Source of the DNA: CAYTLW01 sp964438735
Lineage (GTDB): Bacteria > Myxococcota_A > UBA9042
Assembly (NCBI GenBank): GCA_964438735.1
Contig: CAYTLW010000224.1
Span: 1-6,074, forward strand
Length of the DNA stretch: 6,074 nucleotides
Direction of reading: 5' to 3'
The notes under the pieces were generated by a model. The model ran no database searches, was not told the DNA's origin, and saw only the letters and a program-made list of their open reading frames with translations. The position numbers and the translations under genes were made by a program. Positions 1 through 5,825 of the stretch are shown here, one piece after another (position 1 is the stretch's first letter; each line of letters begins with the position of its first letter).

Positions 1-48
1 GCACATGGCCTGGACGCCAAACTGGGGAAGTGCTTCGGGACCGTCGAA
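1..48. other. Window edge downstream of the kinase gene, no supported gene
   Basis: This is sequence 3' of the kinase stop codon on the minus strand. It has no convincing hairpin or T-tract. A minus-strand ATG lies at 6-4, preceded by a weak AGG, and could start a following co-directional gene 42 bp after the kinase stop. Only two codons are visible, so no gene can be called. A partner response regulator could lie just beyond this edge. Confidence 0.3.
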
Positions 49-1731
49 CTAGGAGGCTTCCTCGCCTTCGAGCGCGGTGGCCAGCGGCAGCTGAATCCGG
101 AACGTGCTGCCGTCGCCAGGCGCGCTGCTCACTTCGATGCTGCCGCCGCTCTGGCCGATGATGCCATGGCAGGTGGCCAGCCCGAGGCCGACACCGCGGC
201 CCACGCCCTTGGTCGTGAAGAAGGGCTCGAAGAGGTGGCTCTGCGTGTCCTCGTCCATGCCGACGCCCGTGTCCTCGATGGTCAGCACAGCGACCTCCTC
301 GCCGTTGCCGTCGGCCGATGCCGCCTCGGTCTTGAGCTTCAGCTGGCCGCCCTCGGGCATGGCGTCGTTTGCGTTCGACATGATGTGAGTGAGCACCTGG
401 CGCAATTGCGTGGGATCCACGGCCACTGGCAGGGGCGTCGTCGACGGCTCGTAGTGCACCTCGACGCCTTCGCTGGCAGCGGTATCGAAGAGGTCGGCGA
501 TCTGGCCGACGAAACGCTCCAACTCGACCACGGAGACCGTTTGCCGCTGGCGACGGCCGTAGGCCAGCAGCTGGCCGGTCAGGGTCGCGGCCCGGCGCGC
601 GGCCGTCATGATCTCGTCCAGGTCTTCAGCATCCTGTTGCGTCAAGCGGTCGGAATAGCGGACCTCTTCGGACAGGCCCAGGATCACTGTCAGCAGGTTG
701 TTGAACTCGTGCGCCACGCCACCAGCCAGACGACCGAGCGACTCCATTCGCTGCGCCTTCACGAGGCGTCTTCGCATGTCGACGGCATCGCTGATGTCGC
801 GAATGATCAGCGCACCTCCCTGCTCGTCGTTCCCAAAGGCGCGCATGGTCAAGGCGACCTGGCGGATCGTGCCGTCGGCGCGGGTGAACTCTTCTTCGAG
901 GTCGCCGTCCAACTGCCAATCGCCGCAGGCACGCGACAGGTCGCACTCCGATTCACCGCAACAGGATTCGGCATCGACCGCGGCGGCGGCGCAGGCCCTG
1001 CCTCGGTGCAAGATGGCGTGAAAATGCGCTCCGATGAGCTCGCTGCGCTCTCGTTGCAGGAGGTCTTCAGCGGCCTGGTTGGCGAAGGTGATGCGGCACT
1101 GCCGGTCGACGCCGATGATGCCTGCGCCCACCGCCTCGAAGAGGGTCGAGAGCCGCCGTTCGTTGCTGGCGACCATCTCCCGGGCCACCGTCAGCTCCTC
1201 CTGTAGCTCCGCGTTCTCCAGGGCGATGCCCACGTGGTATCCGAGGATCGCGACTGCCACCAGGTCGTTGGCCTTCAGTCGGGCGCCGGAAGCGTTCAAG
1301 ATGCCGACGACTTCGCTCCCCCGAAACACCGGCGCGAAGGCCGCGGGTCGGCCGCCAATCCGGCTCAAGATCGGCCCCACCAGTGGCCTCGCAACAGGCG
1401 GCAGCATCTGGGTGATGGTCTCGGAGTTGTTGTCCAGCCAGATGGGCTCACCACGTTCGATCACGTCGGCGTATACGCGCACCTTGCGCAGGTCAATCTC
1501 GTGGCCGACCGTGCGAAGCCCCAGCCTGCGCTCGAAGAAACGCACGGGCGGACTGACAGCAGCCGCCTCGACGCGCGCTTTTTCACCGCGCACCAGTGAG
1601 ATGCTGCCGGATAACTGTAGCGCCTCGAGCTGCTCCTGGAAGGCCTGGAAGACGGCCGCGCGAGATCTCGCCGCGCGCTGGATCTGCGCCGCTGCCCTAC
1701 CAACCGCCTCGAAAGTCGCGGTGTCGCTCAT
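49..1731 (-). CDS. Soluble GAF-PAS sensor histidine kinase
   Basis: This is a two-component sensor kinase that should autophosphorylate a histidine and pass the phosphate to a response regulator not seen here. It has 560 residues. A GAF-like domain spans about 20-175, followed by a short helical linker and a PAS domain at about 188-316 (FEAVGAGIIGVDRQCRITFAN core, ending in the ALIIRDISD strand). The HisKA dimerisation domain at about 325-395 carries the H box GGVAHEFNN with phospho-acceptor His341. The HATPase_c domain at about 435-550 has an N box with Asn453, a G1 box DTGVGM (487-492), an F box LFEPFFTTK (500-508) and a G2 box GRGVGLGLAT (511-520). The HisKA/ATPase signature is typical of NtrB-like kinases. 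There is no signal peptide, transmembrane segment or receiver domain, so it should be cytoplasmic and sense an intracellular cue. The PAS domain holds an unusual Cys cluster (247, 257, 258, 263, 269). The first Asn of the N box is replaced by His449. The start at ATG 1731 has only a weak GGAT five bases upstream. The signal and the partner are unknown. Confidence 0.95.
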   Translation of the reverse strand: MSDTATFEAVGRAAAQIQRAARSRAAVFQAFQEQLEALQLSGSISLVRGEKARVEAAAVSPPVRFFERRLGLRTVGHEIDLRKVRVYADVIERGEPIWLDNNSETITQMLPPVARPLVGPILSRIGGRPAAFAPVFRGSEVVGILNASGARLKANDLVAVAILGYHVGIALENAELQEELTVAREMVASNERRLSTLFEAVGAGIIGVDRQCRITFANQAAEDLLQRERSELIGAHFHAILHRGRACAAAAVDAESCCGESECDLSRACGDWQLDGDLEEEFTRADGTIRQVALTMRAFGNDEQGGALIIRDISDAVDMRRRLVKAQRMESLGRLAGGVAHEFNNLLTVILGLSEEVRYSDRLTQQDAEDLDEIMTAARRAATLTGQLLAYGRRQRQTVSVVELERFVGQIADLFDTAASEGVEVHYEPSTTPLPVAVDPTQLRQVLTHIMSNANDAMPEGGQLKLKTEAASADGNGEEVAVLTIEDTGVGMDEDTQSHLFEPFFTTKGVGRGVGLGLATCHGIIGQSGGSIEVSSAPGDGSTFRIQLPLATALEGEEAS

Positions 1732-1796
1732 GGGTCATCCGTCGCGCGCCAATCGCCCCCCGGGTAGACTGGACGCAGAAGTAGACACTGCGCGCG

Positions 1797-1825
1797 ATTT
1801 TATCACACCTGGAGGTCTGCAACAA
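1797..1825 (-). promoter_or_regulatory. Putative sigma70 extended -10 promoter of the kinase gene
   Basis: On the minus strand the 9-mer TGATAAAAT (1805-1797) is an extended -10 element (TGn plus TAAAAT, 5 of 6 matches to TATAAT). A weak -35 TTGTTG (1825-1820) lies 17 bp upstream. Transcription would start near 1790, giving a leader of about 59 nt before the kinase ATG at 1731. It is a conspicuous AT-rich island in otherwise GC-rich DNA and lies between two co-directional genes. This suggests the kinase can be transcribed independently of the upstream PRC-barrel gene. The call is by sequence match only. Confidence 0.4.
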
Positions 1826-1864
1826 CGACAACCGGGTCGATACACGGCATCGCGCTGCCTCGAT

Positions 1865-2161
1865 TCAGCCGTCGGACGCTGGCGTCGGCTCGCCGAACCC
1901 GAGGTCAGCGAAGGCCGCTCGGAGAATCGCCGAATCGCCCATGCCGGATACGGCCTCGACGGCCACAGACACGGTCGGCGCGCCTACCAGTGGCTTTTTG
2001 ACGCCCATCTCTACCAACAACGCCCGCTTGAGCTTGACCTGCAGCGCCACGACCGACCAACCGGCGACGTCGATCTCGAAGCCGGCCACCTCGCCGATGT
2101 CGCGTCCGTCCTGGCTGAGTACCTTCGTGCCGAGCAGTTCACGGGTCGTTCGGGCTGTCAT
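1865..2161 (-). CDS. Small PRC-barrel domain protein
   Basis: This 98-aa protein consists almost entirely of one PRC-barrel, the small beta-barrel found in the photosynthetic reaction centre H subunit, in RimM and in stand-alone bacterial and archaeal proteins. The pattern ELLGTKVLSQDGRDIGEV (residues 8-25), then a GFEID turn, the strand WSVVALQVKL (35-44) and the closing GMGDSAIL segment (73-80) match the stand-alone PRC consensus: a G-x-x-V-x-x-x-D-G-x-x-I-G-x-V start and a G-D-x-x-I-L end. There is no signal peptide or membrane segment, so it is probably cytoplasmic. The start is set by a GGAGG four bases before ATG 2161. The frame stays open upstream to 2326, but that extension is Arg/Pro-rich and unlike the domain. 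It lies upstream of and in the same orientation as the sensor kinase, 133 bp away, and is divergent from the plus-strand operon. Stand-alone PRC proteins are thought to bind RNA or proteins; the partner here is unknown. Confidence 0.85.
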   Translation of the reverse strand: MTARTTRELLGTKVLSQDGRDIGEVAGFEIDVAGWSVVALQVKLKRALLVEMGVKKPLVGAPTVSVAVEAVSGMGDSAILRAAFADLGFGEPTPASDG

Positions 2162-2165
2162 GGGG

Positions 2166-2170
2166 CCTCC
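2166..2170 (-). promoter_or_regulatory. Shine-Dalgarno of the PRC-barrel gene
   Basis: On the minus strand, GGAGG is followed by CCCC and then ATG at 2161. This site decides the start at 2161 over the in-frame upstream ATG at 2326, and it coincides with the N-terminal edge of the recognisable PRC domain. Confidence 0.75.
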
Positions 2171-2220
2171 TTGGCGGTCTTCTGCGACCGCGGATCGGCC
2201 GCATCGTGGCAGACCTCCCC

Positions 2221-2240
2221 GCGACACGCCAGCGACACGC
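2221..2240. repeat. Tandem direct repeat, 11-bp period, in the divergent promoter region
   Basis: The 9-mer GCGACACGC occurs at 2221-2229 and again at 2232-2240, one helical turn apart. It lies 60-80 bp upstream of the PRC-barrel start and about 210 bp upstream of the plus-strand operon. The spacing would place two identical recognition sites on one face of the helix, as in an operator. In GC-rich DNA a chance 9-mer repeat is also possible, and no regulator can be named. Confidence 0.4.
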
Positions 2241-2436
2241 GGCGATTGCGGCAGAGGGCTCGCGATCAGTTGGTCAGCATGTCGACTGGCGCCTGCCGGG
2301 GCCGGTCGGCCACCCAATGCGGCCATGTTCCCACGCCGGGCATTGCCGACCCGCCCCTCCGTAGCCTAGCCTTGCTGGCGGCGAACCGCGCCGTGGCCCG
2401 GTTCTCCGCCAGCCGCTCGGTTGCTCGAGCGCGACC

Positions 2437-2441
2437 AAGGA
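2437..2441 (+). promoter_or_regulatory. Shine-Dalgarno of the zinc-ribbon gene
   Basis: AAGGA lies six bases before ATG 2448. This favours ATG 2448 over the upstream in-frame TTG at 2421, which has no such site and would add only nine residues. Confidence 0.7.
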
Positions 2442-2447
2442 CACGCG

Positions 2448-3632
2448 ATGAACCCGGGACCAAACGCCCGCCACTGTGCCCGCTGCAATGTCGAGGTGAC
2501 CGGTCGATTGTGTCCCCGTTGCGGCGGCGTCGCGACCACCGCGGCGCGCGATATGGGCGCACTCGACGCCGAGACCGTCAACCTGAGAAAGAAGAAGGCG
2601 CCCAAAGTCCGCAAGAAGTCGCGAATGGGGTTCGGCGGCGCCCGGGCCGCCAACGCACGTCCAGCGCCACCGCCAGCGCCAGTGGTCGACGACCTGGATT
2701 ACGAAGACCCAGAGCCGCCGCCGACGCGCGTTGTCGACGCGGTCGAGCCGCCGCCATCGTCAGAGTTCGCGCCGGCTGCGGCACCAGTTCGCCCGGCGCC
2801 CAAACCCGCCCCAGCGCCCAAGCGGGCCCCAACTTCCAAACCGGCTCCGGCGCCAGGACCCGCTCCGGCGCCCAAACCCGCTCCACCGAAGCTCAGGGCC
2901 AAGGCGCCCGCCAAGCCCCGGCCCCAGCGGCCGGCCCGACCGGTCAACTCTCGGCGCCCCAAGCCAGCGGCGCGGCCACCAGCGCCCGACGAGATGCCCA
3001 CCATCCCGCCTCCGTCGGCAGATGACGCCCCGCCTGCGTTGCCCGAGGAGCCGGAGCCCGACGTACTGCCGCCGCTGCCGCCGGAGAAGCCGGCGCGGGC
3101 CACGAAGCGGAAGAAACCACGGCCGGCCTCAGCGCCGCGCCCCGCCCCCAAGGCGCAGGGGAGCGCACGACCGCGGTCGAAGAAGGCGCCCGCTCCACCT
3201 CGGCCCAAAAGATCGAAGAAGGCCGCTCCGCCGCCGTCCGTCAAACTCAGCGGCGCGCTCGCCCGGCCGGCGCCCGCCGCGCCGGAACCAGACGCCAACG
3301 TCACCCGGCTGGACTTCGAGTTCACGCTCACCGGTCATCGCGGCGAGGCCCCGCGGGTGCGCATCTGGGTCGACGCCAACCGCGACGGCCAGATGGACGC
3401 CGAAGAACAGGTTCGACCGCTGCAGCGAGAGCGGACCACGTGGCGCGGTTCGTACATGCTGCCCGGCGGCACGTCGCGCGAGATCGGATTCCGCGTCATC
3501 GTATCGGCGAATCCCGGCACGCGGTGGCGATTGCGGGTATTCAGCGATCGCCCGCGCCGCCACATGGTCCACCAGCAGGTCGACCGGATGCAGCGGGCGG
3601 AAGAACGCATCATTGGCTGGTGCAGCGGTTGA
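2448..3632 (+). CDS. Zinc-ribbon, Pro/Ala/Lys-rich linker and EF-loop domain protein, function unknown
   Basis: I do not recognise this 394-aa protein as a whole. It starts with a zinc ribbon (Cys10-x2-Cys13-x8-Cys22-x2-Cys25) followed by a basic patch, NLRKKKAPKVRKKSR (45-59). Residues about 70-285 are a low-complexity, surely disordered stretch dominated by Pro, Ala, Lys and Arg, with PAPKP-type repeats (115-148) and an acidic, Pro-rich interval (about 181-212). Residues about 286-370 look like a compact beta-rich domain. Inside it, DANRDGQMDAEE (309-320) fits the canonical 12-residue EF-hand calcium loop, with D1, N3, D5, G6, hydrophobic 8, D9 and E12. Similar loops occur in beta-sandwich domains such as GEVED, so helix-loop-helix geometry is not implied. 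The C-terminus (about 371-390) is a short amphipathic-looking helix. There is no signal peptide or transmembrane segment, so it is predicted to be cytoplasmic. It is co-directional with the secreted protein gene 17 bp downstream, so they are very probably cotranscribed. The basic tail-like linker could bind nucleic acids or polyanions; this is inference. Confidence 0.85.
   Translation: MNPGPNARHCARCNVEVTGRLCPRCGGVATTAARDMGALDAETVNLRKKKAPKVRKKSRMGFGGARAANARPAPPPAPVVDDLDYEDPEPPPTRVVDAVEPPPSSEFAPAAAPVRPAPKPAPAPKRAPTSKPAPAPGPAPAPKPAPPKLRAKAPAKPRPQRPARPVNSRRPKPAARPPAPDEMPTIPPPSADDAPPALPEEPEPDVLPPLPPEKPARATKRKKPRPASAPRPAPKAQGSARPRSKKAPAPPRPKRSKKAAPPPSVKLSGALARPAPAAPEPDANVTRLDFEFTLTGHRGEAPRVRIWVDANRDGQMDAEEQVRPLQRERTTWRGSYMLPGGTSREIGFRVIVSANPGTRWRLRVFSDRPRRHMVHQQVDRMQRAEERIIGWCSG
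2790..2891 (+). repeat. Imperfect PAPKP-coding repeats in the disordered linker
   Basis: This stretch encodes residues 115-148 of the zinc-ribbon protein. The core GCGCCCAA recurs, giving three PAPK units and a variant PAPG, interrupted by KRAPTS. The repeat is diverged at DNA level, so it is an old expansion rather than a fresh slippage tract. Similar Pro-Ala-Lys runs occur in TonB-like spacers and histone-H1-like bacterial proteins; no TonB domain is present here. Confidence 0.7.
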
Positions 3633-3638
3633 CGCCTC

Positions 3639-3643
3639 GGAGG
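3639..3643 (+). promoter_or_regulatory. Shine-Dalgarno of the secreted P-domain/fibrinogen-like gene
   Basis: GGAGG lies six bases before ATG 3650 and seven bases after the upstream gene's stop codon. It fixes the start at ATG 3650, directly in front of a signal peptide. The in-frame upstream start at 3440 would overlap the zinc-ribbon gene by nearly 200 bases and bury the signal sequence. Confidence 0.85.
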
Positions 3644-3649
3644 TTCCAC

Positions 3650-5728
3650 ATGTCTCGTTATGCAGTCGCTGGCCTGGTCGCTTTGGTCGGCCTGGCCACG
3701 GCCCACCATGCTGGCGCCGTGCCGGCCACGACTACGGTTCAGGCGGCCCTTCGCGGTCCTGCCGGGGGACCCGTATCCGACGGTGCCTACCAGGTGGGCG
3801 TCGCGCTGTACCAAGCGGCCAAGGGCGGCCAGTCGGTGTGGAGTGAGGGCCCGTTCGACGTCGCGGTCAGCCACGGCGTATTCGCCATCACCTTGGGCCA
3901 GGTCAAGCCGCTCGGTGGCAAGCTCTTCGCGGGCAAGGCCCTGTGGCTGGGCGTAACCATCGGCAACGAACCCGAGTTGCCGCGGCGCCCGGTACACGCC
4001 GTGCCGATCGCGCTGCGGGCCGGCACCGCCGAGGCCCTGTCCTGCTCGGGCTGCATTGGCACCGCTCAGCTGGGCAACGGCGTGGTATCGGCGGCCAACG
4101 TGGGCTTCACCTTCGCCGGCAGCTCGGCCAAGGGCGGCGCCGCGACCAGCGCCCTGGACCTGCAGTGCAGCGGCTGCGTCAGCGTCGCCGAGATGAAGCT
4201 CGACGGCGACCTGGATCTGGGCGGCAACGCGCTCAAGGCCAAGAAGATCGCCGCGGCAGAGATCAGCGCCAGCGCGATCCTGGCCAGCAGCTTCGTCGGC
4301 GACGGCAGCAAACTCACCGGCCTGAAGGTGCCCGCAGGCAGCTGCAAGAAGGTCGGCGAGGTGGTCAAGGGCATCGCCGCGGACGGCAGCTTGATCTGCG
4401 TCAGTGGCGGCTTGCCACCCGACGGCCTGGAACAGGTCTCCAACGGGCTGTTGACCAACCGATTCGTCTACGTCAACGCCAGCGCCAGCGCGCCAACGCC
4501 CATCGCGGACAACAACCCCATCGGCAGCAGCGACACCATCACCGTAGCCGATCGTGGCGTCGCCCAGGCGTTGACGGTGCAGGTGGATGTGAGCAACTCC
4601 GACATCAGCAAGCTGACGTTGCGACTGATCGACCCCAAGGGCGCCAAGTACACCTTGCACCAGGGCGGCCCCAAGGGGACCTCCATCAAGACCAGCTATC
4701 CAGACAAGGCCAAACCCAAATCGGGCGATCTGGCCGGCTGGGTGGGCGCCAACCCAAAGGGCAAGTGGACCCTGCAGGCCATCGACACGGCGTTCACCAA
4801 CAACAAGAACGACGGCGCCATCAAGGCCTGGAGCGTCACCGTGCAGACCCTGTCGGACAAGCAGGTGGCGGCCAAGGGCGCCTTCCAATTCCACGTCGCG
4901 CAGAGCCATCCGCTGCCGTGTGAGGCGGCGACCTTTGGTCTGAGCTACGCCAACGACAAGGACAAGGCGCTGTACATCTGCAGCGGCAAGCAGTGGGTCC
5001 CCTTCCCCCTGGCAGCGCCGGGTACGCAGGATAACGCTGCCGCCAGCTGCCTGGAGATCCTGAAGAAGTCGCCCCTGTCCAAGGACGGCCCCTACTGGCT
5101 CAAGATCGGCGGCAAGGCCGTGCCTGTCTGGTGCGACATGACCACCCACGGGGGCGGCTGGACGCAGTTGTTGCGCGTCACCGGCACCACTTTCGAGTGG
5201 TCATCCAAGCACTGGACCACCGCCACGACGCTCAATCCAGGCAAGGTGCAGCCGGCCTGGGATGACGCCAAGTTCGCCACCTTCAACGAGCTGGTGGTCG
5301 GCGAGGTGCTGCTGAAGTCCAAGGCCGGCAAGTTCACGGTCCTCAAGCTGCCGTCTTCGGACAAGGCGCTGCTGGGCCACTTCAAGGGCCCGGCCAAGGT
5401 GCTGCAATACGTCGCCGGCGCGGCCACGCCACTGGAGCTGGTCAACGGCCAGAAGGTCGGCACCTGCAACCCGCCGTGGCGGCTCAACAGCAAGGGCAGC
5501 CACAAGGCCTGGATCCGGCTGGGTGGCTGGGCCACCAAGACCTGGAATTGCGGCTACGGCAACGACGCCAGCGGCTCGCCCACCGGCGCGCACCTGATCG
5601 GTTTCGGCTTGCGCGATGATGAGTGGGGGCCGTTCAAATGGAAGATCAAGAGCTTCGGCATCCGCGACGCCCACGACGCGGGCCACATCGGCCAGACCGT
5701 CTCGTCCGGGCAGATCTGGGGCAGGTAG
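3650..5728 (+). CDS. Secreted P-domain and fibrinogen-like (GGGW) adhesin/lectin-type protein
   Basis: This is a 692-aa exported protein with a Sec signal peptide (residues 1-23, VAGLVALVGLATAHHAGA core, cleavage after AGA); no lipobox Cys is present. Residues about 27-130 form a beta-rich module (ADGxYxVxxxLY-like pattern, ending VHAVPIALRAG) of the kind that opens many large secreted proteins of Myxococcota and relatives. Two CSGC motifs (Cys132/135 and Cys173/176) and the FVGDGSKLTGL motif (215-225) follow. Residues about 282-400 match the proprotein-convertase P-domain: the LTLRLIDPKG strand (322-331), GKWTLQAID around Trp373 and DGAIKAW (388-394). No protease domain accompanies it. The C-terminal part (about 463-692) is a fibrinogen-like domain with Cys467-LEI, then VWCDMTTHGGGWTQ (Cys495, Trp504), and later Cys606 and Cys634, probably in disulfides. 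It is likely to bind a glycan or protein on the cell surface or outside the cell. There is no visible C-terminal sorting signal. It is the second gene of an operon, 17 bp after the zinc-ribbon gene. The domain calls are firm; the binding role is inferred. Confidence 0.9.
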   Translation: MSRYAVAGLVALVGLATAHHAGAVPATTTVQAALRGPAGGPVSDGAYQVGVALYQAAKGGQSVWSEGPFDVAVSHGVFAITLGQVKPLGGKLFAGKALWLGVTIGNEPELPRRPVHAVPIALRAGTAEALSCSGCIGTAQLGNGVVSAANVGFTFAGSSAKGGAATSALDLQCSGCVSVAEMKLDGDLDLGGNALKAKKIAAAEISASAILASSFVGDGSKLTGLKVPAGSCKKVGEVVKGIAADGSLICVSGGLPPDGLEQVSNGLLTNRFVYVNASASAPTPIADNNPIGSSDTITVADRGVAQALTVQVDVSNSDISKLTLRLIDPKGAKYTLHQGGPKGTSIKTSYPDKAKPKSGDLAGWVGANPKGKWTLQAIDTAFTNNKNDGAIKAWSVTVQTLSDKQVAAKGAFQFHVAQSHPLPCEAATFGLSYANDKDKALYICSGKQWVPFPLAAPGTQDNAAASCLEILKKSPLSKDGPYWLKIGGKAVPVWCDMTTHGGGWTQLLRVTGTTFEWSSKHWTTATTLNPGKVQPAWDDAKFATFNELVVGEVLLKSKAGKFTVLKLPSSDKALLGHFKGPAKVLQYVAGAATPLELVNGQKVGTCNPPWRLNSKGSHKAWIRLGGWATKTWNCGYGNDASGSPTGAHLIGFGLRDDEWGPFKWKIKSFGIRDAHDAGHIGQTVSSGQIWGR

Positions 5729-5793
5729 TCCAGGGGCGACAGGATCGGAAGCCGGAGGTGCCCGAAGCGGCGGGGTCTGTTAGTTTACCCGCG

Positions 5794-5820
5794 CGCTCTC
5801 CCGCATGAGGCGGGGGCGCG
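5794..5820 (+). terminator. GC-rich hairpin in the gap after the secreted protein gene
   Basis: The perfect inner stem CCCGC (5800-5804) / GCGGG (5810-5814) has the loop ATGAG. It extends outward by one T-G wobble, one C-G pair, one mismatch and three further pairs. No T-tract follows, so it is not a standard intrinsic terminator. It could attenuate transcription between 5728 and the next gene, or mask translation initiation, because an in-frame ATG (5805) sits in the loop. The rest of the 97-bp gap holds only a short AT-rich stretch at 5779-5787 and no convincing promoter. Confidence 0.3.
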
Positions 5821-5825
5821 AGGCC

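Larger units (their letters stand above)
2162..2447. other. Divergent intergenic region between the PRC-barrel gene and the zinc-ribbon gene
   Basis: This 286-bp region must hold the promoters of both transcription units. I find no strong sigma70 match on either strand. The best plus-strand candidate is TTGCCG (2343-2348) with TAGCCT (2367-2372), an 18-bp spacer and weak matches. A tandem 11-bp direct repeat (2221-2240) is the only clear repeated element. Open frames crossing the region are Arg/Pro-rich GC artefacts without ribosome binding sites, and I do not call them as genes. Confidence 0.5.

Noticed and set aside
166..1206. Long plus-strand open frame (346 aa) antisense to the kinase
   Set aside because: It overlaps the kinase coding region fully, has His/Gly/Arg-rich composition without domains, and is explained by GC-rich codon structure.
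2162..2326. N-terminal extension of the PRC-barrel protein to ATG 2326
   Set aside because: The extension is Arg/Pro-rich, outside the domain, and the GGAGG lies immediately before ATG 2161.
2343..2372. TTGCCG/TAGCCT as a promoter for the plus-strand operon
   Set aside because: The -10 matches only 3 of 6 positions and the spacer is 18 bp; in GC-rich DNA this is too weak to call as a feature.
2266..2562. Minus-strand small frames in the divergent region (98 aa and others)
   Set aside because: They are Arg-rich, lack ribosome binding sites and domains, and overlap the zinc-ribbon coding start.
1034..3025. A 663-aa plus-strand open frame crossing the kinase, the PRC gene and the intergenic regions
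   Set aside because: It runs antisense to two recognised genes and then out of frame with the zinc-ribbon gene. Its composition is Arg/Ser/Pro-rich with no motif or ribosome binding site, so it is a shadow.
3372..3407. True EF-hand protein reading of the DANRDGQMDAEE loop
   Set aside because: The loop is canonical but the flanks look like beta strands (VRIWV before it) rather than helices. I report an EF-type loop, not an EF-hand domain.
3440..3649. Longer start of the secreted protein at 3440
   Set aside because: It would overlap the upstream gene and hide the signal peptide. GGAGG plus ATG at 3650 is far better supported.
3335..5149. A 604-aa minus-strand open frame opposite the secreted protein gene
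   Set aside because: It has no recognisable domain and an unnatural Ala/Gly/Asp/Gln-rich composition. The plus strand has clear P-domain and fibrinogen-like motifs.
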